Under the pieces are notes generated by a model that saw only the letters and a list, made by a program, of their open reading frames with translations, was not told the origin of the DNA and ran no database searches. This document shows, one piece after another, positions 1-6,311 of a DNA stretch of 10,407 nucleotides; within the stretch, counting starts at the first letter, position 1, and every line of letters starts with the position of its first letter. The position numbers and the translations under genes are program-made. Origin of the DNA: Bacteroidales bacterium (GTDB lineage: Bacteria > Bacteroidota > Bacteroidia > Bacteroidales > WCHB1-69); assembly GCA_031264975.1 (NCBI GenBank), contig JAISDH010000348.1:1-10407 (forward strand). Direction: 5' to 3'.

Positions 1-119
1 GTGATGATTCCCACCAAAACCGTTTTTTCGGGTTCTCGTGCTGTTACCAGATTTTGGGGCATATAAATAATTGATAAATTGGGCAAACGAATATAACTCG
101 CATATTGACTTGATTTTAA
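1..119 (+). other. Unassigned left-edge sequence, possible gene tail
   Basis: Frame 1 is open from the window edge to a TAA at 64-66 (about 21 codons, ending in RFWGI) and could be the tail of a gene that starts outside the window. It is too short to identify. The rest, up to 119, is AT-rich with stops in the frame that later encodes the HsdS-like tail. I see no RNA gene or clear promoter here. Confidence 0.2.
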
Positions 120-344
120 TGCATTGTTTTACCTGATGGAAAACAGTCAAAAGTAAGGAAAAAAGCATATCGAAGCAAGTTCCGTTACCAAACTATGCGC
201 CGAAAAATAAAAGCTAATCAATCCCAAATCCGTATTCTCACGCAATTGCGCGATGCGTTATTACCAAAATTGATGAGCAGAGAGATAAGAATAAAAAATA
301 ATCAGTACTTTTGTATAAAAAATAGATGTAAACATGATAATTAA
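120..344 (+). pseudogene. Remnant of type I restriction specificity subunit (HsdS) C-terminus
   Basis: The frame open from the TAA at 117-119 to the TAA at 342-344 contains residues reading KIKANQSQIRILTQLRDALL followed by PKLMS (about 204-278). This matches the conserved C-terminal helix of HsdS subunits, normally of the form KI..N..E...L..LRDTLLPKLMSGE. HsdS is the DNA-recognition subunit of type I restriction-modification enzymes. Only this last segment is recognisable. The upstream residues are basic and do not look like an HsdS target-recognition domain, and stops precede them, so the gene is a fragment. The frame runs on past the motif and overlaps the start of the downstream ATPase, which suggests the original stop was lost. 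It marks this as a former restriction or defence site. The identification rests on about 25 residues. Confidence 0.55.
306..313 (+). promoter_or_regulatory. Candidate Bacteroidota -7 element for the ATPase/TOPRIM pair
   Basis: TACTTTTG fits the Bacteroidota -7 consensus TAnnTTTG and lies 20 bp before the ATPase start codon. No good -33 TTTG is present at the expected spacing, so this is a weak call. A short leader of about 10-15 nt would be implied. Confidence 0.35.
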
Positions 345-1506
345 GAAAATAACATTGCATAATTGGAAAAATTTCCAAAATTGCAGTATAGAATTGTCCG
401 AAAGGACTTTCATTATAGGTTCTAATGCATCGGGAAAATCCAATTTATTAGATGCCTTGCGGTTTTTGCGGGATATATCGAAGCAAGCTGGCGGCCTGCA
501 GAGTGCAGTCGAAGAACGAGGAGGCATTACCAAAATAAGATGTTTGGCCGCCCGGACACAAACAAATGTTTCTATTACTGTTGAATTGGGTGAGACCCAA
601 GAAACAACTCCTAAATGGCGGTATCATCTTGATTTTATGCATACAGGGGGTGGCATTCGGAAAAGTCAGGTAAAAATAAACTCGGAAGAAGTATATTCCT
701 ACGAGCAAGCCAAATATATTTTACAAAGGCCTATTGTCGGGAATGACGATGAAGAGACCCTGAAATACACGCATTTAGAACAAGTTACTGCTAATAAGGA
801 ATTTCGTGAACTGCAAACATTTTTTCAAGATATAGAATATTTGAATGTTATTCCTCAAATGGTTCGTGAATCTTCTTCGAGTATTTTTTCTGCAACAAAA
901 GAAGATTATTACGGGCGAAATTTTCTTGAAAAATTAGCAAAAATGAATGAGCGTACACGCAATTCATATTTTAGGCAACTTAACGAGTTTTTGCGTATTG
1001 CTGTTCCTCAATTAGAGGAACTCAAATTTATCAAAGACGAAATGGGCATTCCTCATATAGAAGCGAGATATATACATTGGAGAGCCAAGGGGAGCAAACA
1101 GCAAGAAATGCAATTTTCGGATGGAACTTTACGCTTAATCGGCTTTCTATTTGTGTTATTAGATAATAATGGGATTATTTTGCTGGAAGAACCGGAAATA
1201 AACTTACATTCGGGTATTGTAACCCAGTTGCCTGAATTTATTGCCAAAGTTCAGCGTTCGAAAAAAAATGCACGGCAGGTACTCATCACAACCCATAGTT
1301 ACGACATTTTGTCAAATCGGGGTATTTCTCCTGATGAAGTCATTCTTTTAGAGAATACTGCAGAAGGAACTTCCGCAAATACGATTTCTAATATAGAAGA
1401 GGTTGAACCGATCATTAGATCGGGGTTAACGATTGCCGATGCTGTAATACCTTATACCAAACCGAAAGATATAGAGAAAGTCATACAACTTAAAATTGAC
1501 TTTTAG
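334..1506 (+). CDS. AAA (ABC-type, OLD/AAA_15/AAA_21-like) ATPase of a two-gene defence-like unit
   Basis: A 390-residue protein with a complete ABC-type ATPase core. The Walker A motif GSNASGKS is at residues 29-36, preceded by the usual 'I.NWKNF' N-terminal strand. A signature-like FSDGTLR is at 261-267, Walker B GIILLEEPEINLH at 280-292 with catalytic Glu 286, and the switch His 321 is in LITTHS. Such ATPases fold their N- and C-terminal lobes together around a helical insertion. In OLD, PARIS (AriA), AbiL and related systems they control a TOPRIM or other effector and sense phage or DNA. The next gene starts 2 bp after this stop, so the two are certainly co-transcribed. The start at 334 gives the standard N-terminal strand just before Walker A. 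All ATPase motifs look intact, so the protein is probably functional. The defence role is inferred from partner and context. Confidence 0.88.
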   Translation: MIIKKITLHNWKNFQNCSIELSERTFIIGSNASGKSNLLDALRFLRDISKQAGGLQSAVEERGGITKIRCLAARTQTNVSITVELGETQETTPKWRYHLDFMHTGGGIRKSQVKINSEEVYSYEQAKYILQRPIVGNDDEETLKYTHLEQVTANKEFRELQTFFQDIEYLNVIPQMVRESSSSIFSATKEDYYGRNFLEKLAKMNERTRNSYFRQLNEFLRIAVPQLEELKFIKDEMGIPHIEARYIHWRAKGSKQQEMQFSDGTLRLIGFLFVLLDNNGIILLEEPEINLHSGIVTQLPEFIAKVQRSKKNARQVLITTHSYDILSNRGISPDEVILLENTAEGTSANTISNIEEVEPIIRSGLTIADAVIPYTKPKDIEKVIQLKIDF

Positions 1507-1508
1507 AC

Positions 1509-2138
1509 ATGAAGGTATACATTGTGGGTGAAGATCCGGTTACTTATGCAGTTATTGAAAAAGTTCTTGCTTTTTGCGCTCCAAAAATTGAAATTATCAC
1601 GAAACTTCCTGCGCGTGGTGGTGAGGTAAAATGTAAGATTTCGGAGTTCAATAAATTATCTGAATCATTCCCGGTAATTCTATTGACAGACTTAGACGCA
1701 ACTCTTTGTGCACCTCTGTTACTTGCAGAGTTATTGAAGGAAAATAAAAATGAAAGATTTATTTTTAATATAGCTGTTGACGAGGCAGAAGCATGGTTGA
1801 TGGCAGACAGGGAAGGTTTTTCAAAATATTTCAATATTGAGATTGGAGATATGCCGATTGCTGCTTTAAAAAAACAAGGTGGGAGAAAAAAACTCATTGA
1901 AATGGATTTTGCTTGTAAATCGAGCTGGTACTTAACTCATGAGCTGGTAAATAAAATGAAAAAGAAGGAGCATAGAGATCAATTAACTCCAAAACCGGGG
2001 GCAGCAAAAGGTCCCGAATATAATCCCTGCATGCTTCCATTTATTGATAAATATTGGAATATTGAACGAGCAAGAATTAATTCGGATAGTTTAAATAGAA
2101 TGATTCTTCGGATAGGGAACTTATTGAACAAAAAATAA
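1509..2138 (+). CDS. Small TOPRIM-like partner protein of the AAA ATPase (putative effector)
   Basis: A 209-residue protein encoded 2 bp downstream of the ATPase. The fold is suggested by an N-terminal strand ending in VGED (Glu 8), an LLTDLD strand with Asp 61 and Asp 63, and a later EAEAWLMAD segment (Glu 92/94, Asp 100). This E...DxD spacing is typical of TOPRIM-like nuclease domains such as those in DUF4276, RloB and DUF4435 proteins. A conserved-looking GAAKGPEYN segment (164-172) lies near the C-terminus. I cannot fix the exact Pfam family. There is no signal peptide, so it is cytoplasmic. Together with the ATPase it resembles ATPase-TOPRIM defence pairs, where the TOPRIM protein is the nuclease effector. 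The stop codon TAA is directly followed by the 128-bp trmD repeat, so this gene ends exactly at a recombination boundary. Confidence 0.72.
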   Translation: MKVYIVGEDPVTYAVIEKVLAFCAPKIEIITKLPARGGEVKCKISEFNKLSESFPVILLTDLDATLCAPLLLAELLKENKNERFIFNIAVDEAEAWLMADREGFSKYFNIEIGDMPIAALKKQGGRKKLIEMDFACKSSWYLTHELVNKMKKKEHRDQLTPKPGAAKGPEYNPCMLPFIDKYWNIERARINSDSLNRMILRIGNLLNKK

Positions 2139-2266
2139 GCAAAAAAACATTTATGTTTGAGCCATGATGTGCATAGATATTCTTACAGTAGTACCCGAAT
2201 TGCTCGAAAGCCCGTTCGGTCATTCCATTATCCGGAGAGCAAGATCGAAAGGGATCGTAGAGTTGG
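2139..2266 (+). repeat. 128-bp direct repeat, left copy (trmD 5' end)
   Basis: These 128 bases recur at 10171-10298 with one difference (T at 2170 against C at 10202). The repeat covers about 25 bp upstream of trmD plus its first 34 codons. It starts on the base after the preceding gene's stop codon, and the similarity ends abruptly at both sides. It behaves like one end of an integrated or duplicated segment (offset 8032 bp). It includes a small palindrome, AAACAT-TT-ATGTTT (2145-2158), just before the start codon. Confidence 0.95.
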
Positions 2267-2280
2267 GACAAAAAGATTGA
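2164..2280 (+). pseudogene. trmD: Truncated trmD 5' stub
   Basis: The reading frame begins ATG ATG and encodes the TrmD N-terminus, IDILTVVPELLESPFGHSII, then leaves TrmD similarity after 'VEL' and stops at TGA 2278-2280, giving 38 residues. Full TrmD is normally about 225-250 residues, so this stub lacks the SAM-binding knot and cannot be active. The third residue is Cys where the right copy has Arg (CGC to TGC). It is a by-product of the event that placed the island at trmD. The near-identity with the right copy argues that the event was recent or that the copies still exchange sequence. Confidence 0.9.
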
Positions 2281-2291
2281 GACAAAAAGAT
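2267..2291 (+). repeat. Short tandem repeat at the left island junction
   Basis: GACAAAAAGAT occurs at 2267-2277 and again at 2281-2291, with a period of 14 bp. It begins on the first base after trmD homology ends, so it may be a scar of the joining event or replication slippage. Confidence 0.6.
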
Positions 2292-2338
2292 AATAATACT
2301 TGGGAGAAGCAAATCTTAATCTGTTAAAGTAGAATTAG

Positions 2339-2369
2339 TTTGTTTTTCAAAAAAATATCCCTACATTTG
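2339..2369 (+). promoter_or_regulatory. Bacteroidota-type promoter for the toxin array
   Basis: TTTG at 2339-2342 and TACATTTG at 2362-2369 are separated by exactly 19 bp, matching the primary-sigma consensus of Bacteroidota (TTTG-N19-TAnnTTTG). It lies about 44 bp upstream of the first array gene. It is the only strong promoter I see in the island, so it may drive the whole run of closely spaced genes. Confidence 0.75.
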
Positions 2370-2412
2370 CAGGCGGGTATAGTGCTGTGAAAAACCGAAA
2401 ATCGTTTGTGCT

Positions 2413-3813
2413 ATGGGAGTATACAGTTTTGAAATAAAGATATATACACATCCGGCAGGTAAGATTTTTACTTGCGTGTTTTTTATTGTGCTGTTTTGTT
2501 CCGCCGGTTATGCTCAGTTCCCTGTTCTTCCTTCCACTCCGCAACCGTATTCATTTCCCAACTATAGCAACAGTCACAGAGTAAATCCCTCACCCCAGCC
2601 CAATATCCCGATAAATAACCATAACAGGATTCAGGAACAAAACGCGCGTCTGATGCAGGAATATCAACAAATTGAACGGAAGCGGCAAATGATGAACCAG
2701 CAGCAGATACAGGAGGCCATGAATGAACTTGAACCCCGAAGGGGAATCAACATAGCCGTTTGCAAAAGCGTAATCCCGCTTCCTGATTTCAGTTCCGAAC
2801 CCGAAGCGGAACACTTTCACGCTGCACTCGGCGAGATCAACAAAATGCTCACGGGCGAAATACCGATGAGCATAAAAGACGCCGTATTTCTGGCTGAAAA
2901 CGCCTATTTCGGCAATCGACTAAGCTACAAGAATTACACTGACAGAATAAAGGAAGCGGCGGGACTTTGTCGCGCAAAAATTCGGCAACAGGGTTTAAAT
3001 CCAAATGATAATGAGGTCCTCTGCATGACATTGTTTCATTACATGACCGACACTTTGAAACTGAAATTATCGGGAAGCGAGCTAACCTTAATTCATTATC
3101 CGATCAAATATGATTTTGAGGATTTTTACGGGAGAGAGGACTTGAGTAAGTTATTTGTAACAAAGTTGATGGCCGAAAATTCGGGACAATGCCACAATAT
3201 GCCCCAATTCTTTATGATCATGGCCGAAGAATTGGGTGCAAAAGCTCACCTGTCGCTTTCGCCCCAGCATTCTTTCGTCAAAATGCAGGATAATCGGGGA
3301 TACTGGCACAACCTTGAATTGACATGCGGAGCGATTGTCAACGATCAGAGTTATCTCAACAGCGGCTTTATCAAGGCAGAAGCGCTCCGTAATAAAATCT
3401 ACCTTGAACCCCTGACTCAGCAACAAACTGTTGCAGAAGTAATACTTGATTTGGCGAGTGGTTATATCCGCAAATACGGATATGACAATTTTATACAGCA
3501 ATGTGCTGATATGGCATTGAAATATCACCCAAACAGTGTGAGGGCTCACATGGTGAAGGCAAATTTGAACACGGTACGGGCGATGTATGTGATCGAACGC
3601 ACGGGAGTACCGTCTGTAGAAAAGCTGGCCGAATGTCCGCAGGCATACAGGATGTACCAAATAATGCACGATTCATATAAAGTATTGGACGGGTCAGGCT
3701 ACGAAGAGATGCCGCCGGATGCTTATCGAAATTGGCTCAACCGCGTCAATGAAGAAAAGGCGAAACCCGAAAACCAGAGAAGCAGATTTCAGTTGCAGCA
3801 AGTAATCAAATAA
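2413..3813 (+). CDS. Exported transglutaminase-like protein with TPR-like tail (TG1)
   Basis: A 466-residue secreted or periplasmic protein. A signal peptide spans about residues 1-34 (hydrophobic FTCVFFIVLFCSAGYA, then Gln 35). It is followed by a Pro/Gln/Asn-rich linker (about 36-75) and a Gln/Glu/Arg-rich likely coiled coil (about 75-110). The central domain carries a transglutaminase/papain-like triad pattern: Cys 260 in SGQCHNMP at a helix start, His 286 in SPQHSFVK, and Glu 302 in WHNLELT where classical enzymes usually have Asp. The C-terminus (about 350-450) is helical and TPR-like (ALKYHPNSVRAHMVKANL). TG2 and TG3 downstream are paralogs with identical triad spacing (26 and 16 residues) but lack the Pro/Gln linker. 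The mini-RHS gene follows 18 bp later, suggesting a functional partnership, perhaps processing, cross-linking or release of the toxin. Activity is unproven. Confidence 0.75.
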   Translation: MGVYSFEIKIYTHPAGKIFTCVFFIVLFCSAGYAQFPVLPSTPQPYSFPNYSNSHRVNPSPQPNIPINNHNRIQEQNARLMQEYQQIERKRQMMNQQQIQEAMNELEPRRGINIAVCKSVIPLPDFSSEPEAEHFHAALGEINKMLTGEIPMSIKDAVFLAENAYFGNRLSYKNYTDRIKEAAGLCRAKIRQQGLNPNDNEVLCMTLFHYMTDTLKLKLSGSELTLIHYPIKYDFEDFYGREDLSKLFVTKLMAENSGQCHNMPQFFMIMAEELGAKAHLSLSPQHSFVKMQDNRGYWHNLELTCGAIVNDQSYLNSGFIKAEALRNKIYLEPLTQQQTVAEVILDLASGYIRKYGYDNFIQQCADMALKYHPNSVRAHMVKANLNTVRAMYVIERTGVPSVEKLAECPQAYRMYQIMHDSYKVLDGSGYEEMPPDAYRNWLNRVNEEKAKPENQRSRFQLQQVIK

Positions 3814-3831
3814 ATTCTTAAACGTATCATC

Positions 3832-4836
3832 ATGAAAAGATCATCATTCTTAATTGCCATCTGTTTTTTGAGCGTAGCAGGCCTGTACGCTCAGGATGAA
3901 AACCCGTTTGCCCGATACGGGTATCATGTTCCCGTGGCGACCATGACCAACGGCCGCTTCCCGGAGTTCCACGACCGTCAGGATGTGGTACAAATCGGCT
4001 CGGTACTGTTCAATGCCAGAGCAGACACAATCTCCGGGGATATTGCAACGGACACAACCGTAATGTGGCTTGAAGCACAGACGGTGAGCAGGTTCATTAC
4101 CATTGACCCACATGCGGAAAGATATTACAATATCAGCCCGTATGCCTATTGCGCCAATAATCCTATCAAATATATTGATCCGGATGGAATGGACTTTTAT
4201 GTTTCTTTTCATGGTGACGGGGCAGAAAAACTATTCAGAAAGATATTTGACGATGCGTTTAACAATCAGTTTGAAGTGTACCTAACTCAACAAAAGGATA
4301 ATTATTACAGGGTTGATATTGTCGCAACCGAAGGTGGAGGCGACTTTTCCAAAATTTCAGAAGGAGCGTATGAGTTTTACAACGGTATGAAAGAAGTGAT
4401 CAATGCCAATCGTGTTGTAAATGTAGCAGTTTACAATGGCAGTTCGGATATATCTATTGGAAATTTCCGAACCAATTCGATAGATGTTGCCGATATGAAT
4501 CAGTTCGAAAATCTGGACAACAGTAAAACTGTTCAGAATTCAGCTACACGGCAGGGCAAAATGGTTCATGAAACGCAGGAGCAATATCAAAAAAATTTGA
4601 AAGGTATTCCAAGGGGAAGTGGTGGAAGATACCAAGATGTAGAATCTTCACATAGGAGTGCTTTACCATATGAAAATAGAGTGAATGGAAATGAAAGACA
4701 ACTTAAAGATGGGAACGCAGGTAGAAACAGAGGTGTATATGAATATTACAAAAAGCCCGACGGGACAATTGTAAGAATACGTGTTGAGGGGGGACAAAAC
4801 TCTTCGCCAAGACCTATTATTAAACTTACATACTAA
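3832..4836 (+). CDS. Exported minimal RHS-core protein with unrecognised C-terminal (toxin-like) domain
   Basis: A 334-residue protein. A Sec signal peptide spans residues 1-20 (cleavage LYA|QDE). A short N-terminal block (about 27-80, with GRFPEFHD and IGSVLFNA) typically precedes the RHS core in Bacteroidota. The RHS-associated core follows at about 87-119: RF..IDP..., SPYAYCANNP, YIDPDG. There are no YD repeats, so this is a stripped-down RHS module rather than a full shell. After DPDG comes a unique domain of about 215 residues, the position of the variable toxin in RHS polymorphic toxins. It contains an MVHETQEQY segment (His 246, Glu 247), His 274 and an ENRVNGN motif (281-287). These recall zincin-like metal sites, but the canonical HExxH is absent, so I make no enzymatic call. 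Four lipoprotein genes follow from 4 bp downstream and are the likely immunity genes. Confidence 0.75.
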   Translation: MKRSSFLIAICFLSVAGLYAQDENPFARYGYHVPVATMTNGRFPEFHDRQDVVQIGSVLFNARADTISGDIATDTTVMWLEAQTVSRFITIDPHAERYYNISPYAYCANNPIKYIDPDGMDFYVSFHGDGAEKLFRKIFDDAFNNQFEVYLTQQKDNYYRVDIVATEGGGDFSKISEGAYEFYNGMKEVINANRVVNVAVYNGSSDISIGNFRTNSIDVADMNQFENLDNSKTVQNSATRQGKMVHETQEQYQKNLKGIPRGSGGRYQDVESSHRSALPYENRVNGNERQLKDGNAGRNRGVYEYYKKPDGTIVRIRVEGGQNSSPRPIIKLTY

Positions 4837-4840
4837 CACC

Positions 4841-5260
4841 ATGAAAATTATAATCCTTTGCTTATTTTTTACTTCTTGCCAAAGATGCAAGGAAGATGAA
4901 ACCTTTAAGAAAGAGTTTTTGAATTGTCTCCAGGTTGTGGAAAAAATTCAAATAGAAGGTTATTTTTTACCCAGACAAGAAGATTTTGAATGTCGAGCGG
5001 TTTCTATAGAGTGTTTAGCCGCTATTGCCGGTTATGAGGGATATGTTGATAAAAGTACTGACCACCACTATTTTTATCAATGTGCAGATTCTGTAGATGT
5101 TGATTTAAGAATATGGCGGGATTGGTATGAAAACAATAAATGTACATTCACTATACAAATGGCGGATTCTCTTATAAAAAAACAGGATTCTAATTTGCAT
5201 TGGCCAATAAGTGCGGACAGTCTGGTTAATGATGACAAATACATATATGGACAATGGTGA
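4841..5260 (+). CDS. Small cysteine-rich lipoprotein, putative immunity protein (copy 1)
   Basis: A 139-residue lipoprotein. The ATG at 4841 is chosen because it sits 4 bp after the mini-RHS stop and directly begins a lipoprotein leader, with lipobox LFFTSC and lipidated Cys 13. An upstream in-frame ATG at 4781 would bury the leader inside the mini-RHS gene. The mature start CQRCKEDE has a K-(D/E) stretch like the surface lipoprotein export signals described in Bacteroidota, so surface display is possible. Besides the lipidated Cys, the RC, NC, ECR, IEC and NKC cysteines are shared with the next two genes, suggesting disulfides. A conserved WPISADSL block closes the protein. I do not recognise a Pfam family. 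Its place after a toxin-like gene and its tandem amplification suggest immunity, acting in the envelope. The stop overlaps the next start (ATGGTGA). Confidence 0.72.
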   Translation: MKIIILCLFFTSCQRCKEDETFKKEFLNCLQVVEKIQIEGYFLPRQEDFECRAVSIECLAAIAGYEGYVDKSTDHHYFYQCADSVDVDLRIWRDWYENNKCTFTIQMADSLIKKQDSNLHWPISADSLVNDDKYIYGQW

Positions 5261-5697
5261 AAACTGTATTTTATCCAATTCTGCTCATCGTATGTCTGTT
5301 ATTTACTTCCTGCAAAAGATGCAAGGAAGATGAGATTTTCAAGCATGAGTTTTTTAATTGTATTCGAGTTGTGGAAAAAACTCAAAAAGAAACATATATG
5401 AGTAGTTTGGAGTGTAGAGCATTTTCAATAGAATGTTTATATGCTATGACCGGATATGAAGGACATGTCGACAAATGGACTCAGCCCTATTATTTTTATC
5501 CATATTCCGACACCATTGAATATATTGATGTTGATATAGCTAAGTGGCAAGAATGGTATGAAAATAATAAATGTACGTTCACCATACAAATGGCGGATTC
5601 TCTTTTCAAAAATCATGCAACTAAATATGGTTTTCCGGGGTTACACTGGCCAATAAGTGCTGACAGTTTGGTTACTGATACAATTTATGGGTTCTAA
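5254..5697 (+). CDS. Small cysteine-rich lipoprotein, putative immunity protein (copy 2)
   Basis: A 147-residue paralog of the preceding gene, overlapping its stop codon by 7 bp (ATGGTGA), which implies translational coupling. The lipobox is LLFTSC with lipidated Cys 20, followed by KRCKEDE. Shared blocks are VVEK.Q, ECRA.SIECL, GYEG..DK, WYENNKCTFT.QMADSL and HWPISADSL. It differs from copy 1 by a shorter segment before ECR and by a TQPYYFYPYSDTIEYIDVDI block in place of copy 1's TDHHYFYQ version. It ends in IYGF rather than GQW. Function is unknown. The copies could protect against variants of one toxin, or one copy may be redundant. Confidence 0.72.
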   Translation: MVKTVFYPILLIVCLLFTSCKRCKEDEIFKHEFFNCIRVVEKTQKETYMSSLECRAFSIECLYAMTGYEGHVDKWTQPYYFYPYSDTIEYIDVDIAKWQEWYENNKCTFTIQMADSLFKNHATKYGFPGLHWPISADSLVTDTIYGF

Positions 5698-5717
5698 TGC
5701 AATAAATTAACTTGAAC

Positions 5718-6179
5718 ATGAAAAACATATTTTCTTCAATTGTATTCATCCAATGTTTGCTATTTGCATCTTGTCAAAGATGCAAAGAAGATGAAGCCTT
5801 TAAAAACGAGTTTTCGAATTGTCTCCAAGTTGTGGAAAAAATTCAATTAAAAGCTTATTTTTTACCCAGCGAAGGAGACTTTGAATGTCGGGTTTTTTCA
5901 ATAGAGTGTTTATATGCTATTACCGGATATGAAGGGTACGCGGATAAAATCACACAGCCATATTATTATTATCCATCATCCGACACCATTGAATATATTG
6001 ATGTTGATATAAATAAGTGGCAAGAATGGTATGAAGATAACAAATGTACGTTCACTATGCAAATGGCAGATTCTCTCATAAAAAAACATGCCGCTTTTTG
6101 GGATATTCCGAGCTTAACTTGGCCAATAAGTGCAGACAGCCTGGTTAATTATGACAAATACACGGATGAACAATGGTGA
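5718..6179 (+). CDS. Small cysteine-rich lipoprotein, putative immunity protein (copy 3, mosaic)
   Basis: A 153-residue paralog. The ATG at 5718 is preferred over the in-frame TTG at 5712, and it yields lipobox LLFASC with lipidated Cys 19 and then QRCKEDE. Its N-terminal part (NCLQVVEKIQ, YFLP...FECR) and its C-terminus (DKYTDEQW) follow copy 1, but the middle (TQPYYYYPSSDTIEYIDVDI) follows copy 2. This mosaic pattern points to recombination or gene conversion within the array. It is separated from copy 2 by 20 bp and overlaps the truncated copy 4 by ATGGTGA, the same junction as between copies 1 and 2. That indicates the pair 1+2 was duplicated as a unit. Confidence 0.72.
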   Translation: MKNIFSSIVFIQCLLFASCQRCKEDEAFKNEFSNCLQVVEKIQLKAYFLPSEGDFECRVFSIECLYAITGYEGYADKITQPYYYYPSSDTIEYIDVDINKWQEWYEDNKCTFTMQMADSLIKKHAAFWDIPSLTWPISADSLVNYDKYTDEQW

Positions 6180-6289
6180 AAACTGCATTTTATCCAATCC
6201 TGCTCATCGTATGTTTGCTACTTGCTTCCTGCAAAAGATGTAAGGAAGATGAAACATACATAATCTATTGGAAAAATAAGAGCTTCTAA
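6173..6289 (+). pseudogene. Truncated fourth lipoprotein copy
   Basis: This 38-codon frame encodes a complete lipoprotein leader nearly identical to copy 2 (MVKTAFYPILLIVCLLLASC, then KRCKEDE). It loses family similarity after about ten mature residues and stops at TAA 6287-6289. It starts with the same 7-bp overlap as copy 2. It is the broken second half of a duplicated gene pair. The short lipopeptide could still be made and lipidated, but it lacks the conserved body of the family. Confidence 0.85.
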
Positions 6290-6311
6290 TAAAGGTATAC
6301 CATAATCTGAT

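Noticed and set aside
1544..1897. Minus-strand frame of 117 codons opposite the TOPRIM-like gene
   Set aside because: It is antisense to a well-supported gene and has no motif or promoter.
3151..3669. Long open frame on the minus strand (172 codons)
   Set aside because: It lies wholly antisense to TG1, which has a signal peptide, a conserved triad and paralogs. The minus-strand protein shows no recognisable motif.
4781..4840. Longer start (4781) for the first lipoprotein
   Set aside because: It would overlap the mini-RHS gene by 56 bases and push the lipobox Cys to position 33 behind a charged segment. ATG 4841 gives a normal lipoprotein leader.
6210..6217. TATGTTTG as a -7 element for TG2
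   Set aside because: It lies inside the conserved leader-coding sequence of the truncated lipoprotein and lacks a -33 partner at the right spacing.
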